Notes under the pieces: generated by a model
Databases searched by the model: none
Told to the model about the DNA's origin: nothing
Seen by the model: only the letters and a program-made list of their open reading frames with translations
From: Solen grandis
Lineage: Eukaryota; Mollusca; Bivalvia; Adapedonta; Solenidae
Direction: 5' to 3'
DNA: 64,000 nucleotides
Assembly: GCA_021229015.1 (NCBI GenBank)
Contig: CM037777.1
Coordinates: 23,301,515-23,365,514, forward strand
Translations under genes and position numbers: made by a program
In this document: positions 37,701 through 46,150 of the stretch, in pieces
Layout: each line of letters begins with the position of its first letter
Numbering within the stretch: the first letter of the stretch is position 1

Positions 37701-40700
37701 ACACTCAATAGGTACCACATAAAGTCTGATCTGCAGAAAACCACAGTTAAACCTAACCAAATTTAATTACAAAATCCTCATTTCCAGACCACTGAGGAGC
37801 AGCGAATAGCATAAAACCTGATCAGCCTGCGAGTTACTCGCAGGCTGATCTGGTTTTATGCTGTTCGCATAGGTCTTTTCATGGTGTCCTCTATGAGGGA
37901 AAGGGTTGAGACAGGTCTGGCTGTATATACCATTCAACCTGTGTAAGTTGCATACTGTGGTCAATGGCTAACATGGGTAACACAAAAGAAAACGGCTTGC
38001 ACATGACTCTATTCATGTGTGTAAATGAAAAATACCTTAGCAACTTGTAAAAAGGAGTGAAAAAAGTATATGAAGAGATGCATACTTCAATATAATATTA
38101 TGTTAGGAAAAAACTAAGATCACAGCACACAGGCAATTAAACTGATCCTTTCGTTACTGCATATCTTAACAAAAAGGACAGGATGGATAAACATGCATGA
38201 ATCATAGGCCCAACTCAGCTTTGTGAGCAGGAACATAATAATGAAAGGAAATATCTACTTACTTATTGATAAGCAGTTTCCTATAAGCCTGATTGGTTTG
38301 TGGCCATTTTTCTAACTTTGTGTACAGCTCTGCAGTCTTTACTTCCTTGAAATTGAGTTCACTGACAAGTTTTTCTGTCGAGATGAGAAATATTTCAGTA
38401 AAATCATTCATTCTTAGCACATACATGTAGTAAGCAAGGTTGTTTTTTTTTTTTTTTTGAAAGACTGCAAAAATTAATTACAAATAATTATGGAGTTCAG
38501 ACTATTCTTTGGCATTTCTAATGAATTATACTTTATTTTCTAGAACAAGAAATCAAAGGAAAAATTTATATATTCTGCCAGTATATGTAGAGAGCGCTAG
38601 GTAACCAACATCCAGTACAGATCAATTTTAACACTCTATTAAGGGTGTTAACCATGTTATTGCACTCCATTACACTTGACAGTAACTGTAAGAACACAAA
38701 GATCTGGTGTCATCTAAGATACAACAAGCTTGATTCAACTATACTGTAAAGTTATAACAGGCTCATGATTCATTCAAATTTTCTGAAGCAAAATTTAACC
38801 CTTTCCCTCATATAGACTCATTTTGACGCACTCAATAGGTACCATGTAAAGCCTGATCTGCAGAAAACCACAGTTAAACCTTACCCAATTTAATTACAAA
38901 ATCCTCATTTCCAGACCACTGAGGAGCAGAGAACAACATAAAACCTGATCAGCCTGCGAGTTACTCGCAGGCTGATCTGGTTTTATGTTGTTTGCATAGG
39001 TCTTTTCATGGTTTCCTCTATGAGGGAAAGGGTTAAGGACTTTTCAATTTTTTTAAGGCCTTAAAAATCAAAATTAGTACTTGCATAAACCACAACTTAT
39101 GCTTTAAATTTTAGGGCATGAAAGGGATGAACCTCAATTTTTGACAGCTTGATAAACACTTTTTTATGATCAATATTTCATTTTCAAAGTCAAGGGTTTT
39201 TCAATAATTTTCAGTTAATCTTAAGTTTTTTTTCAAGGGTTTATTTATGAGGCAAAATGAGATTTTCAAGACAGACATCAAATTCAAGGGTTTTTCAAGA
39301 GCTGTGCAAACCATGAGTTTCAAACAAGCGCTACGTTCAAATGAATGCCATGGGGGCCTTTAGACCTTGAAGTCATATGAAGGTCAAGGTCACCTGGCAG
39401 GCAGAGTTCATCAAGGTGCATGTACCTGTGAAGTTTGGAAGCTGTCAGTGGAAGGACTTCCATGTTAATGTCAAAGTTAAAGTTTTGTGACAAATAGACA
39501 AAAACAATATGTCCTCCAATCTATCGATGCAGGGCATAAAAATAAAAAAATCAGTTATATCCCAGGATATACATCTTTGGTAAACTAAACGTATCACAAA
39601 GTAAATGTTTGGAACCATATCAAAATGACTTTCGCATTATAATGGATCTGTGAAGTTTAAAATTAAATAACTGCACCAATACCTGAGAGTGGCCCCTCAA
39701 CCACCTGTAGTGATTCCTCCCACTTCTCCATCAGCTCTAGGATGATCAGGTACATCTGTACCTCTATACAAAGAAATGAGGGAACACCATCATTAGTCAT
39801 ACAAATACATTATTGCTGTGTATTGTTTGTTGAAGTCTCAAATTTACTGTTCCTGTGACAGTATTTCAGTCATATTACAACATCCAGATAATTACAGGTG
39901 GAGGAAGACTCTTTGAGTACATTATCTCAGGCACAGTTGGTATTTAGGTAGAATCATTGACCTACTTCATGTAGTAGGCTTCCTAAGAGAACAGACTGAG
40001 GGAAGAAATCATTGTCAGTGACTTTTACCACTTGGCTACAGTGGTCCACACATAAACAAAGGTGATCTCTATATAATTCAGATGTGGTTAAGTACAATAT
40101 ACAATATGATCAGCAATGGTATCAAACATTATTGGTCTTATCAAGATACTAAATTGCACAACAAATAATAACCGAAAGTAGGACAGGGGAAAAAAATACA
40201 GTTTTTCTTGTGAACATGTGAAATTGAGTTAAAACCGATCACCATACCTGCTTCTGCCTCTATTTTTCCCTCATCTACAAACTTCTTCGTCATCCTCTCT
40301 GCTAGAGGCAAGAACATTTTTTTTGCAAGGTTATTGTCGGTGCAATTGTGTGCCTAAAATTGACAATTACACAGAATATGTCAAATAATACTGTTTCCTT
40401 AATAAAAATAGATAAAGTTCATCTGATTTTGCTGTATAAATTTGAAGAGAACTTAAATCTGAAATTGAACTTAATCGTTTGTAATTCACTGTCATTAAAG
40501 TTCAATACTAACTAAATGTGTTGAAATGCAAACTAACTACAGAAAAGAGAAATGAGAGAATTTTAAAATGATTCTACAACTCACCAGATAACCATTACAA
40601 TGTACTTGAAGATAAGAAAACAGCATCTACACTAAGTTCAGTCAATTACATTATGGATAAAAAAAGTTATGGACACCATTTATTTTTCTACAAATTTTCC

Positions 40701-43700
40701 TGCTTGAGTCCTGGGACTCGCTAGGCTAAAAGAATGTGAGTTCCAATACAGCAAGGACAGGGTTCATTCTAGAAATGAGATCAGTGGGGTCAAAGGGCCC
40801 ACTGTTGGCAAAAAAAGTGGGGACATTGCCAAAAACACAGGTGTCAATACAAAATATATCTTAACAAACAGAAAGTGACTTATAAGGGATTCTTGCCTCT
40901 TAAATGTCATTCCACATTGCTAATGTCCATTAACTATGAAGAAAACTAAAACTTTGGAACCTTTTTAAATTTTTGAACTTTTTAAGTCTGTTGAACAACA
41001 TCATGTTTTGGTTATGACAAACAGTCACTATCATTCAAAGTCATTAAAAGCCATCTGTGCTTCTTCTCTTTCCAGTATTTAAGGGCACTTTTGAAGTCAA
41101 ATTTATATACAGCTGCAGAAAATTCGGGTTTCATTTATTCAGCTTTCAGTTCACCCACATGATATACTTTCTGCATACCTAACGAAAGTGCATTGATCCT
41201 TCTTAGGGAATTTTGTTTATTTATTCAGATTTTATTTTGCATACACTTTTATCGTTATCGTATCTGAACCAAGAAAACTTTTTGAAAAAGCCTATGCTTA
41301 CTTTCTTGTGACAAACTAACAGTAACTGCATGTATCTGATGTATCCGTTCAACTATTGGCTGGGGGCCTCTTTTATCATTACTTTCCACTGATTTATTAT
41401 TATTTTCATCACTACTTGTCTTTTGTTGCTTCAACCATAGTCGAAAAGCGTCTTTGGTTTTCGTTTTTCAGCCATCTTTGCAAATTACGAATTGGAAAAG
41501 AAACGCTGATTTTGATTGGTCAAAACATTCCAACATAATGAAAATATCACTACCACAGCCAATCAGAGACCCTGTAATAAAAGCGGCTATAATTTTGATA
41601 GTGCACTTGATTATGCGATATTATATGATCAGAATAATGTTTCAGTTGTCTAGCCTTTCTTCTCGGCAGACAGTGCGCCCGATCGACGCATTACCTGCAT
41701 TTTCTTTGCGCCAAACAATATTTATATGCGCCAAATACGCAAAGGCGCGTTCTAGAATGAACCCTGAAAGCATGCATCCCCTTAGTTTTAATAGCATTTT
41801 CTGTATTTTTCATGAATCCAGTGGAATCCATCTAGGATGCAGAGGTAAAAAAATCACTGGGACACTAACAGAAAGCTTTTTTTTTCCCTTCCTGATAAAG
41901 AAAATATAAACACTGCTCATGTTTAACTGACATGCTTAAGATGAAAGAAAAGCAGTTACAGCACTCACCTGCATCACAATACTCATGATGGCCCAGAAAT
42001 AATACGGGTTTTTCTGTGGTTTCAGTTTGTGCAGTAACATGGCTGTCTGCTGCTGCTTCTTGTGATCGCCAAGACGGACATACGCCATGAAGAGAGCCGT
42101 CAGCACTTCCTCGTTGTCAGGCCGACTCTTGTGGGCATTCTCATACATGTCTGCTATCAATTCCACTGGAAAATAAAAAATAAAAGAGAACGGTCATCTC
42201 AAGCTTCTAAGAAATCAATTCTTTGTTCATGTTAACTTTTGTTATCATCACTTGATCAAACAGGTTATAATGCTAAATCTAAAATTGTCATTTCTTTTTG
42301 TTTCTGTGGAGAAGTATTTCCTAATTATGCCATTTTCTATTATAGTCTATCCAAAAATACTGAAAATGCATTTTTGTAAGTGGGTCAGAGTTAGAACCAA
42401 TCCCAAATGAATGAAAAATCTTTTAACAAGAAATATTTATCCAAAGATGCTCACATTTGTGGATTTCTCTGTAACAGATTGCCATCGCCTGCAGCGTGGC
42501 CTCATCTGTTGGATGTTGTTCATGTACTTCTTGTAGAATGATTGAGCTGTCATCATGTCGACCAAGTCTGAGTAAGGCTAGAGCCTTTAAAACCTACAAG
42601 AAGATTTCAATAACGTAATTCTAAGATTGTCACTCTCCCTTGAGAATACTTTTTTTTTTTTGCAAAAATTCATTGTCTAACTCAAGAAAGTAAAAAAGTT
42701 ATTATGGCCAAGAGAAATTTTGAAAGAACTTACCATATAACATGGACAAATATCAGAAGGTAACTCAAAATCTTATTTCACCAACCCTGCCGACCAAGTG
42801 TTTTTATGATATATATCAATTTGTTTAAATTCCAGTGCTGCATGCACATATACTCAAAATATAAATCCATTTTGAAATAACCAGGTAACAGAATTTTTCC
42901 TGCTGCTGTTTCGTAGCTATATTCTATATTCATATGAATGGCCAAAAGTAACCCTTATCCATGAGAGAGATGTGTAAGCGATCCAATAGCTCAGTCTGTA
43001 GAACAGTCGTTCTGTAAGCAGGGGATCCTGGGTTCAGGCCCCGGTCTGGCTGCACTTTTTTCTCACCTGGTTATATTTGGCACCCAACATGGAACCGTTA
43101 CAGAATAGTTTTCCAGTATATACTGCCTTGAGTTCATCAAGAGCATAGAAATGTGTTCTCTGAACTGTAAATTCGAGGACGAATCCTTATTTGGCAAGGG
43201 AGTATGTAACCGCCCATAAGTAACCTTTATCGGTGAGAGATTTGTGTAAGAGGTCCGGCAGCTAAGTTGGTAGACCACTAGCTCTGTAAGTTGAGGGTCA
43301 AGGGTTCGAGCACCGGTCTGGCTTCACTTTTTTTTTCACCTGGTTACGATGTCATCTGCAAAATTTATTTCAAGATATTATACAAAAAATAGAAAGACAT
43401 TCATTTACAATTTGCTCTGTCTTATGCGGAACTTAATTACATACCCTGGCGCACTGGAGCTCCCTCTGCTTCTTAAGCACTTTGTCTGCTTCTTGGATGG
43501 CTTTCTTATTGTTCCCATTATCTAAACAATCTAATTTAAAAAAAAACTTCACTTTGCATGATATCACACCAAATATATATTTGTATTTAGCAGCTGAAAA
43601 GCAAATGGTTGATGAGTATCCATTAAAAAAAAGAAGGAAAACTGTTGAATGAAATGGAAAGAAAAAATGTCTTCTTACTATATCTGTGTGGATTTTTAGG

Positions 43701-44511
43701 TGTGCATCCTAAAACAGTCGATTTGAATGGCCAAAACGAGGCAGGGGTATTGGTGTAAATTTCCAAAATCTTTTATATTAGGCCTGGGTAAAGATCCAGT
43801 GGAGGCCAATACGAAAAAAAAATAACCGGAGCAGATCTCAGTAGAGATTACAGGTCCCTATAATAGCCTAAAGTATTATAATAAAGTGTATCATTTTCCT
43901 TTTTGAGAGAAAAAGTGGTCCTGCAAAATAACTTTTCTTTGACAAGAAATAAGATTTTTTTTAATCAATTTCCTGGACTTAATATTTCTTTCACTTAATA
44001 CACAATTAAATTCATTACACTTATGCTTAAATCAATATTCATTGATATGCCATGGTTACTCCAGTATTCCTATTTTGGGGAGTATTCCGCTTAATCGTGT
44101 AACCTCTTCAGGTGTCAACTTCTTCTAAGTTGCAGTCTTCAAATTCAAGGTCTCTTAATTTGGGAGGTTAAGATATCAATGAAAAGAAATCACAATAATC
44201 TATATGCATTGAGAAAAATATATTCAAAATTCATGTGGTCATTTTTGTTCCTTTAAACACTTAGTTTGACTGTAACCTCTACTCGTTCGGAATGTTTTTT
44301 CCTGTAATAATTTTTTATAAAGAAACGTCAAGTCTAAATTTCTACCAACAACTTCAAATCTGTCAGTTAAGTTTGAGGATGAATGGAGCAAACGTTTGTT
44401 AAAATATGTAATTTGTGTCAGAGGTTGAGAAAACACACCATATATGGGCCTTAATCGTCTCTCAATCACTTCTGATGTCGCCCGCATATCCACATGGCTA
44501 CGGGACGCCAT
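16612..44511 (-). CDS. NAA25: N-alpha-acetyltransferase 25, NatB auxiliary subunit (26 exons defined)
   Basis: NAA25 (Mdm20/psidin family) is the TPR-like scaffold that anchors NAA20 to the ribosome. The NatB complex acetylates Met-Asp/Glu/Asn/Gln N-termini co-translationally in the cytosol. The 26 exons listed separately join without a phase clash except at one point, and give about 940 residues. Signature stretches include RRLRPIY, LDNGNNKKAIQEADKVLKK, FMAYVRLG, NPYYFWAIMS, MFLPLAERM, RGPYLAHLELI, RHKHGLQFG, HSPSSFQMKLLLIRLYC, AERMLLDLVLE, LCDNRDFTVMFCWDP and VLENLVLL, in the order found in animal NAA25. The basic Lys-rich patch before the last helices is kept (SRRNKKKKG). Adding the missing ~100 nt exon would give about 973 residues; human NAA25 has about 970. 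No stops or frameshifts are seen in the exons, so the gene is probably functional. Confidence 0.93.
17089..17238 (-). CDS. NAA25: NAA25 exon 25
   Basis: PCTFDHYNSLVTGLESVCRD ... LASMQLSEPLSEDM. Acceptor TTGCAG, donor TATG|GTGAGT. Confidence 0.92.
17340..17600. repeat. Intronic dispersed-repeat remnant with internal duplication
   Basis: The phrase 'ACCTAGTTTGGTAAGGATTAG...GTTTGTTTGAGT' (17390-17430) recurs as 'ACCAAGTTTGGTAAAGATCAG...GTTTGTTTAAGT' (17545-17580). A poly-T tract lies between. It resembles the internal text of the hairpin-ended repeats elsewhere in the window. Confidence 0.45.
17716..17777 (+). repeat. 31 bp tandem duplication in intron
   Basis: AGGTATTATCACTTAATAGATTAAAAAGATT is present twice back to back, the second copy at about 17750. 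This is a recent-looking local duplication. Confidence 0.8.
18131..18241 (-). CDS. NAA25: NAA25 exon 24
   Basis: VLSHMCILAGVCSRMLKPVK followed by the basic SRRNKKKKG patch, the counterpart of the poly-Lys stretch of vertebrate NAA25. Acceptor TTCCAG, donor ACTG|GTAACA. Confidence 0.92.
18444..18679 (+). mobile_element. piggyBac-like MITE, copy 1 (intron of NAA25)
   Basis: Member of a ~235 bp family with TIR CCCTTTCCCTCATA / TATGAGGGAAAGGG and TTAA at the ends. This copy has diverged ends (CCTTTCCCGCATA). The internal hairpin is at 18574-18640. Confidence 0.75.
19130..19227 (-). CDS. NAA25: NAA25 exon 23
   Basis: ELLKQHKCSLLREEGDKQSL followed by DPCVLENLVLLSE. LLENLVFF is the equivalent family motif. 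Acceptor TTTCAG, donor TGAG|GTGAGA. Confidence 0.92.
19380..19570. repeat. Diverged repeat, partner of 14430-14620
   Basis: Ordered similarity to 14430-14620 as described there. It lies in the intron between exons 23 and 22. Confidence 0.4.
19842..19901 (-). CDS. NAA25: NAA25 exon 22
   Basis: DKVDKEKEDQLKTRVPILGE. Short, charged exon; phase 1 in and out. Acceptor GTACAG, donor GAAG|GTAGGT. Confidence 0.82.
20137..20250. mobile_element. CAAGAG-hairpin repeat family 3, copy 1
   Basis: CAAGAG + GTGTTCTTTGGAACAC palindrome, then TCACCTGCTGA..GTGAC..GACGGACAGACAGG and an ending with CTCTGCTTACAGCAGAGG. Related copies: 23506-23615, 26757-26885 and, broken, 47325-47835. Confidence 0.6.
20566..21766. 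mobile_element. CAAGAG-hairpin repeat family 2 with ~160 bp internal tandem
   Basis: It starts CAAGAGGGCCACGATGGCCCT (perfect 7 bp stem) and ends in a GACGGACGGACGATGGACGG tract. The body is about six tandem units, each marked by ATTAAAAGGGGCATAACTCC (about 20776, 20940, 21102, 21262, 21422, 21583), giving a period of ~160 bp. It lies entirely within the intron between exons 22 and 21. Confidence 0.65.
21818..21941 (-). CDS. NAA25: NAA25 exon 21
   Basis: YPVQGPFRTPLGPYLQGHMY ... VFYIHSLQDSGM. Acceptor TTTCAG, donor ATGG|GTAGGT, phase 1. Confidence 0.88.
22451..22657 (-). CDS. NAA25: NAA25 exon 20
   Basis: IAWLKVRNLTLRILAASVML ... DLQKQLSGHVTASAETFSQE. It follows the longest intron (3.3 kb). 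Donor TCAC|GTTAGT. Confidence 0.9.
23506..23615. mobile_element. CAAGAG-hairpin repeat family 3, copy 2
   Basis: GTGTTCTTTGGAACA palindrome, TCACCTGCTGAAGCGTGAC, and an end reading CTCTGCTTACAGCAGGTGACAC. The central GACGGACAGAC tract is lost in this copy. Confidence 0.55.
24763..24919 (+). repeat. ~55 bp tandem repeat, three copies
   Basis: The unit AGGACATGAAAAAGAAAATC...GGAATATGACTTCAACAAAGATA is repeated three times with small differences. Confidence 0.85.
26000..26115 (-). CDS. NAA25: NAA25 exon 19
   Basis: KTNFEELCDNRDFTVMFCWD followed by PPTKWDREQAKKHSFQEE. The DNRD-x4-F-WDP core is a family hallmark. Acceptor TTTCAG, donor GGAG|GTAACT. Confidence 0.95.
26757..26885. mobile_element. 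CAAGAG-hairpin repeat family 3, copy 3
   Basis: CAAGAGTGTTCTTTGGAACAC, TCACCTGCTGAAGCGTGAC, GACAGACAGACGGATAGACAG, and an end reading CTCTGCTTACAGCAGGTGACA. It is the most complete copy. Confidence 0.65.
27043..27095 (-). CDS. NAA25: NAA25 exon 18
   Basis: SHGSTEQMVMYMEIDPAK. The acceptor is ATTACAG|C at 27095: this restores phase with exon 17 and gives the family's spacing to exon 19. The longer open frame extending to 27196 contains an in-frame stop for every other acceptor in the needed phase. Confidence 0.88.
27373..27476 (-). CDS. NAA25: NAA25 exon 17
   Basis: IHEFVKFRERLQNSLQYACA ... AERMLLDLVLETN. Acceptor TTTCAG, donor ACAG|GTGAGT, phase 2. Confidence 0.95.
28555..28602 (-). CDS. 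NAA25: NAA25 exon 16
   Basis: TAEYLIASYKYGSFTK, matching the family's 'SEYIIQAYKYGAFEK'. It enters in phase 0 whereas exon 15 leaves in phase 2, so an exon is missing between them. Donor AAAG|GTGAGT. Confidence 0.9.
28834..28912 (-). mobile_element. SINE fragment (8240/9070 family)
   Basis: TTATCCTGATCC..CCAGCCAGTCC..CTTCCCTTACATACTGAGC matches the central part of the copy at 29012-29300. Older and truncated. Confidence 0.5.
29012..29300 (-). mobile_element. SINE copy in NAA25 intron (8240/9070 family)
   Basis: Same tail and body as 9070-9310 (TTTCAGTCATTTGGAGATGA, AGTCACATTATCCTGAT, CTTATATGCTGAGCACCAAG). It lies in the interval where one NAA25 exon is missing. Confidence 0.7.
29713..29782 (-). 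CDS. NAA25: NAA25 exon 15
   Basis: Residues 520-542 (AFGPCPLLYNGMEIKHIMND TLG). Acceptor TTTCAG, donor TAGG|GTAGGT, phase 2. Using the GTAAAC six bases further would include an in-frame TAG, so the first donor is preferred. Confidence 0.88.
29818..30003. mobile_element. MITE with GTATGCCAAAC termini, copy 1
   Basis: The ends AGTATGCCAAAC and GTTTGGCATACTGAA are inverted. The interior (CAGCTATGAAACTGTATCAGTGT, TCCTTAGACAACTCCAT) matches the copy at 47594-47825. Confidence 0.65.
30651..30761 (-). CDS. NAA25: NAA25 exon 14
   Basis: Residues 483-519 (ETSMVWQIIVLLEIGLKHSP ... MKLLLIRLYCSMG). One of the best conserved exons. Acceptor TTTCAG, donor ATGG|GTGAGT. Confidence 0.95.
31212..31301 (-). 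CDS. NAA25: NAA25 exon 13
   Basis: Residues 453-482 (TDLLTTDLQFSDNYLLLAIS ... DIWQDLG). Acceptor GTACAG, donor CTCG|GTAAGT. Confidence 0.93.
31969..32104 (-). CDS. NAA25: NAA25 exon 12
   Basis: Residues 408-452 (VKSMQRHITVLQMSRCLGCQ ... DLIDRHKHGLQFG). Acceptor TTGCAG, donor TTTG|GTGAGG. Confidence 0.93.
32169..32440 (+). mobile_element. tRNA-derived SINE (second family)
   Basis: Box A TAGCTCAGTGGT (about 32176-32187) and box B GGTTCGAATTC (32220-32230) form a tRNA-like head. A non-tRNA body with TTGGCACGTAAAAGAACC follows (about 32370-32388). It lies in the intron between exons 12 and 11 of NAA25. The head does not fold into a convincing tRNA acceptor stem, so it is a SINE rather than a tRNA gene. 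Confidence 0.65.
33046..33114 (-). CDS. NAA25: NAA25 exon 11
   Basis: Residues 385-407 (LSTILEGKCQFTVEDGPKQY). Acceptor TTTCAG, donor CAGT|GTAAGT. This is the least conserved exon; it rests on phase continuity and clean splice sites. Confidence 0.78.
33779..33891 (-). CDS. NAA25: NAA25 exon 10
   Basis: Residues 347-384 (NPVELLENYFDMFGDKRCCY). FGDK-CC is conserved in the family. Acceptor TTTCAG, donor AAAA|GTGAGT. Confidence 0.93.
34050..35596 (-). repeat. Minisatellite spanning the NAA25 exon 9 splice donor (about 60 units)
   Basis: On the minus strand each unit reads about GTCAGGAAGTATGGTAGG(G)TTGGTA. The first unit contains the last ~13 bases of exon 9 and the splice donor; the rest fill intron 9. 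The period is exactly 24 bp next to the exon (about 35441-35596), and 25 bp in the main array (about 34200-35150), where an extra G is present. Units at the far end (34050-34140) are degenerate. Confidence 0.93.
35585..35739 (-). CDS. NAA25: NAA25 exon 9 (3' end lies in minisatellite)
   Basis: Residues 295-346 (EQVDSTEEQALSFIHECRD ... RCRGPYLAHLELIQQC ... TVRKYG). Acceptor CAACAG. The phase required by exon 10 and the family pattern (K-x-G before the next exon) place the donor at AAGTATG|GTAGGT. The last ~13 exonic bases and the donor are the first unit of the adjacent minisatellite. Confidence 0.88.
36178..37035 (+). mobile_element. pogo/Tigger-like non-autonomous element in NAA25 intron
   Basis: TIR CAGTAAAACCTC at 36178 and GAGGTTTTACTG ending at 37035, flanked by TA on both sides. 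It carries repeated GAGTTGGTC words near both ends. CAGT-n4-CCTC termini with TA duplication are typical of pogo/Tigger members of Tc1/mariner. There is no transposase frame in the 858 bp. Confidence 0.75.
37503..37592 (-). CDS. NAA25: NAA25 exon 8
   Basis: Residues 265-294 (NSDHIGWWKEYVRSVVRLSM). Acceptor TTTCAG, donor ACAG|GTCTGC, phase 2. Confidence 0.87.
37672..37905 (+). mobile_element. piggyBac-like MITE, copy 2
   Basis: TTAA at 37668-37671, TIR CCCTTTCCCTCATA, and end TATGAGGGAAAGGG followed by TTGA (one change from TTAA). The hairpin at 37802-37868 has a ~31 bp stem. Confidence 0.85.
38263..38374 (-). CDS. NAA25: NAA25 exon 7
   Basis: Residues 228-264 (EKLVSELNFKEVKTAELYTK ... AYRKLLIN). 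Acceptor CGACAG, donor ATAA|GTAAGT, phase 2. Confidence 0.9.
38799..39032 (+). mobile_element. piggyBac-like MITE, copy 3
   Basis: Perfect TTAA on both sides (38795-38798, 39033-39036). Same orientation as copies 1 and 2. Hairpin about 38930-38995. Confidence 0.88.
39683..39763 (-). CDS. NAA25: NAA25 exon 6
   Basis: Residues 201-227 (EVQMYLIILELMEKWEESLQ). Acceptor TGTATAG, donor TCAG|GTATTG. Confidence 0.9.
39845..40050 (-). mobile_element. Diverged SINE (6064/15026 family)
   Basis: It retains GTGACAGTATTTCAGTCATAT, AATTACAGGTGGAGGAAGAC and TTGACCTAC..AGGCTTCC in family order. The head is unrecognisable. Confidence 0.5.
40248..40353 (-). CDS. NAA25: NAA25 exon 5
   Basis: Residues 166-200 (AHNCTDNNLAKKMFLPLAER ... 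GKIEAEA). Acceptor TTTTAG, donor GCAG|GTATGG, phase 1. Confidence 0.93.
41969..42165 (-). CDS. NAA25: NAA25 exon 4
   Basis: Residues 100-165 (ELIADMYENAH ... LFMAYVRLGDHKKQQQ ... NPYYFWAIMSIVMQ). The NPYYFW motif is strongly conserved in the family. Donor CAG|GTGAGT, phase 0. Confidence 0.95.
42455..42593 (-). CDS. NAA25: NAA25 exon 3
   Basis: Residues 54-99 (VLKALALLRLGRHDDSS...DEATLQAMAICYREIHK). Acceptor TTGTAG, donor AAAT|GTGAGC, phase 1. Confidence 0.92.
42960..43345 (+). mobile_element. Pair of tRNA-like SINE units in NAA25 intron 2
   Basis: Two related blocks (42960-43075 and 43205-43345) each carry 'AAGTAACC(C)TTATC..GAGAGA..TGTGTAAG', then a tRNA-like stretch with an AGCTCAGTCTGTAGA / AGCTAAGTTGGTAGA box A and GGGTTCAGGCC / GGGTTCGAGCA box B, then CACTTTTTT and TCACCTGGTTA. 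The spacing suggests a duplicated or composite SINE, not working tRNAs. Confidence 0.55.
43445..43530 (-). CDS. NAA25: NAA25 exon 2
   Basis: Residues 25-53 (DCLDNGNNKKAIQEADKVLKK). Acceptor AATTAG, donor AGG|GTATGT. First TPR-like helix pair; nearly identical in spacing to the vertebrate protein. Confidence 0.93.
44439..44511 (-). CDS. NAA25: NAA25 exon 1 (start codon)
   Basis: It encodes residues 1-24 (MASRSHVD...RRLRPIY). The start is chosen because the ATG at 44511 precedes the conserved N-terminal RRLRPIY motif at the family's usual distance. Donor TATG|GTGTGT, phase 1. Confidence 0.9.
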
Positions 44512-44553
44512 CTTGTATCAGAACTCTCGTACCGACCAAGAACTCTCGCGATA
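44505..44553 (-). promoter_or_regulatory. NAA25 core promoter elements (YY1-like start, TCTCGCGA-like box)
   Basis: The start codon lies within AAGATGGCG, the YY1 motif found at many TATA-less housekeeping promoters. TATCGCGAGAG (minus strand, 44543-44553) resembles the TCTCGCGAGA housekeeping element, about 35-45 bases upstream of the ATG. No TATA box is seen. If the YY1 motif is used, the 5' UTR is very short. Confidence 0.4.
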
Positions 44554-45349
44554 TATTCATTAAGTTTACTTTGCGGTTCCTGTCATTTTACGGGCCATTT
44601 ACAGACGAGTGACAAAAACTGCAATTCTTCTTGTCACCAGTTATTTATATTTTGATTTTCAAGCAACTTGCATAGTTTTTTTTCAGTAAAGTCTTAAAAA
44701 AAATAAAATAGAATTAAAAAGGAGATTAATTATTCATAAATGTATAGGATTTGATAGAGCAATGCTTCTTTTTTTACAGTACACCTTCTGGTATGTATAT
44801 TCAAGGATTTAAGTCAATAGTATACCTTGTATAGTTTTCAAGTTATGGCCAAATAAGAAAAAAAATCATCATAAATTAAGATAAAGGGAGATAACCCAGT
44901 ATTTGGATAGTCAGATTCAAAAACCCAGCAGAGTTATGGCTCTTGGCCACTAATTCTAGAATCACATATGCACAATGTATATTTAAAATTTCAAGTCAAT
45001 ACTTTGTATAGTTTTCAAGTGATGGTCAATACTAAAGTCATCCAAAGACAGACAAACAGAACGACAGACAGACGGGACAAAAGCAATTTTTTATCAATTA
45101 AGGGGAATAAAACTAGATATATAACTGGTCCTGAATTAATACCCATCTCTCTTCATGAAACACATCAATTGTGCTGTGTAGAGTAACTATATATTTTTCT
45201 ATTTGGTTTTCATATTTACCGGTAGTTGTGTGTGTGGGGTGGGAGGTGGGGTCAGTTTAGTACATAGGTACATGGTGGTATTCATAAAAGCACTGCAGAC
45301 AATGTAAAACAAATTAGTTCTTAAGGCTTAAGATAATCTTATACTGTAG

Positions 45350-45515
45350 TGCGTTAAGATTGGACTAGTGTGTAAGCCTGAAGTCACAAGCATTAAGATT
45401 GGACTAGCTGTGTAAGCCTGAAGTCACAATGTGTTAAGATTGGACTAGCTGTGTAAGCCTGAAGTCACAATGTGTTAAGATTGGACTAGCTGTGTAAGCC
45501 TTAAATTGAAGTCAC
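45350..45515 (+). repeat. ~43 bp tandem repeat, four copies
   Basis: Unit GTTAAGATTGGACTAGCTGT + GTAAGCCTGAAGTCACAATGT. The second, third and fourth copies are nearly identical; the last is interrupted by a small insertion. Confidence 0.9.
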
Positions 45516-45974
45516 AATTTCAATTAAGTAAAAACAAATAGCATAACCCTTGCCTGAACTTGTAAATGACATGCAGTATGATTAAGTTTTGTGCTGGTTA
45601 AGATTTTACTTACATACAAATTTGTCTTCACAATAATTATATGGCTATCAATTCTATTTTTTTCATACTGGATGACGGTGAACTTGACAGGGATACAAAC
45701 TTATCCTAAATAAATACAAACCAATACTAGAAATGTGTCCACAGGATACAGAATGATCATAAATGATCCCCATGCCATTTTGTTTATTAGAATGTCATTT
45801 TATTTGTGAATATGATAAGAAATTGGAAATATAAAAGAAGATGATTTTAACATCAAACGAGCGCTGTGACCCTGACCTCAACCAAGTGATGTGACGGTAA
45901 CTTTCAAGTTAGTGACTTGGATCTTGTTTGTGACACTTTGTCACAGCACAAGGTTGACCTTAAAATCTTGTCCT

Positions 45975-46150
45975 GGCTGTAACTTTGTTGTGTACAGTCA
46001 TGTTTTAAAATAACTTGGTACATGTGATCTTGTGCTGTGACTTTGACATTAAGCTAGCAACCTGGTTCTTGTTTGCGACACATCTTCTTGTCTTAAGGAT
46101 AATTTGACCAAGTTATTTCAAAACATGACCATACACAACAAAGTTACTGC
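45975..46150. repeat. Inverted repeat with ~41 bp arms
   Basis: GTAACTTTGTTGTGTACAGTC...AATAACTTGG (45975-46020) is the near-complement of CCAAGTTATT...CACAACAAAGTTAC (46108-46150). The loop is ~90 bp. Confidence 0.7.

Noticed and set aside
41454..41909. 151-codon plus-strand frame
   Set aside because: It lies in a NAA25 intron, has low-complexity ends and no recognisable domain.
42985..43058. Functional tRNA gene
   Set aside because: Box A and B are present, but the acceptor stem does not pair well and the block is duplicated with non-tRNA flanks, so a SINE is more likely.
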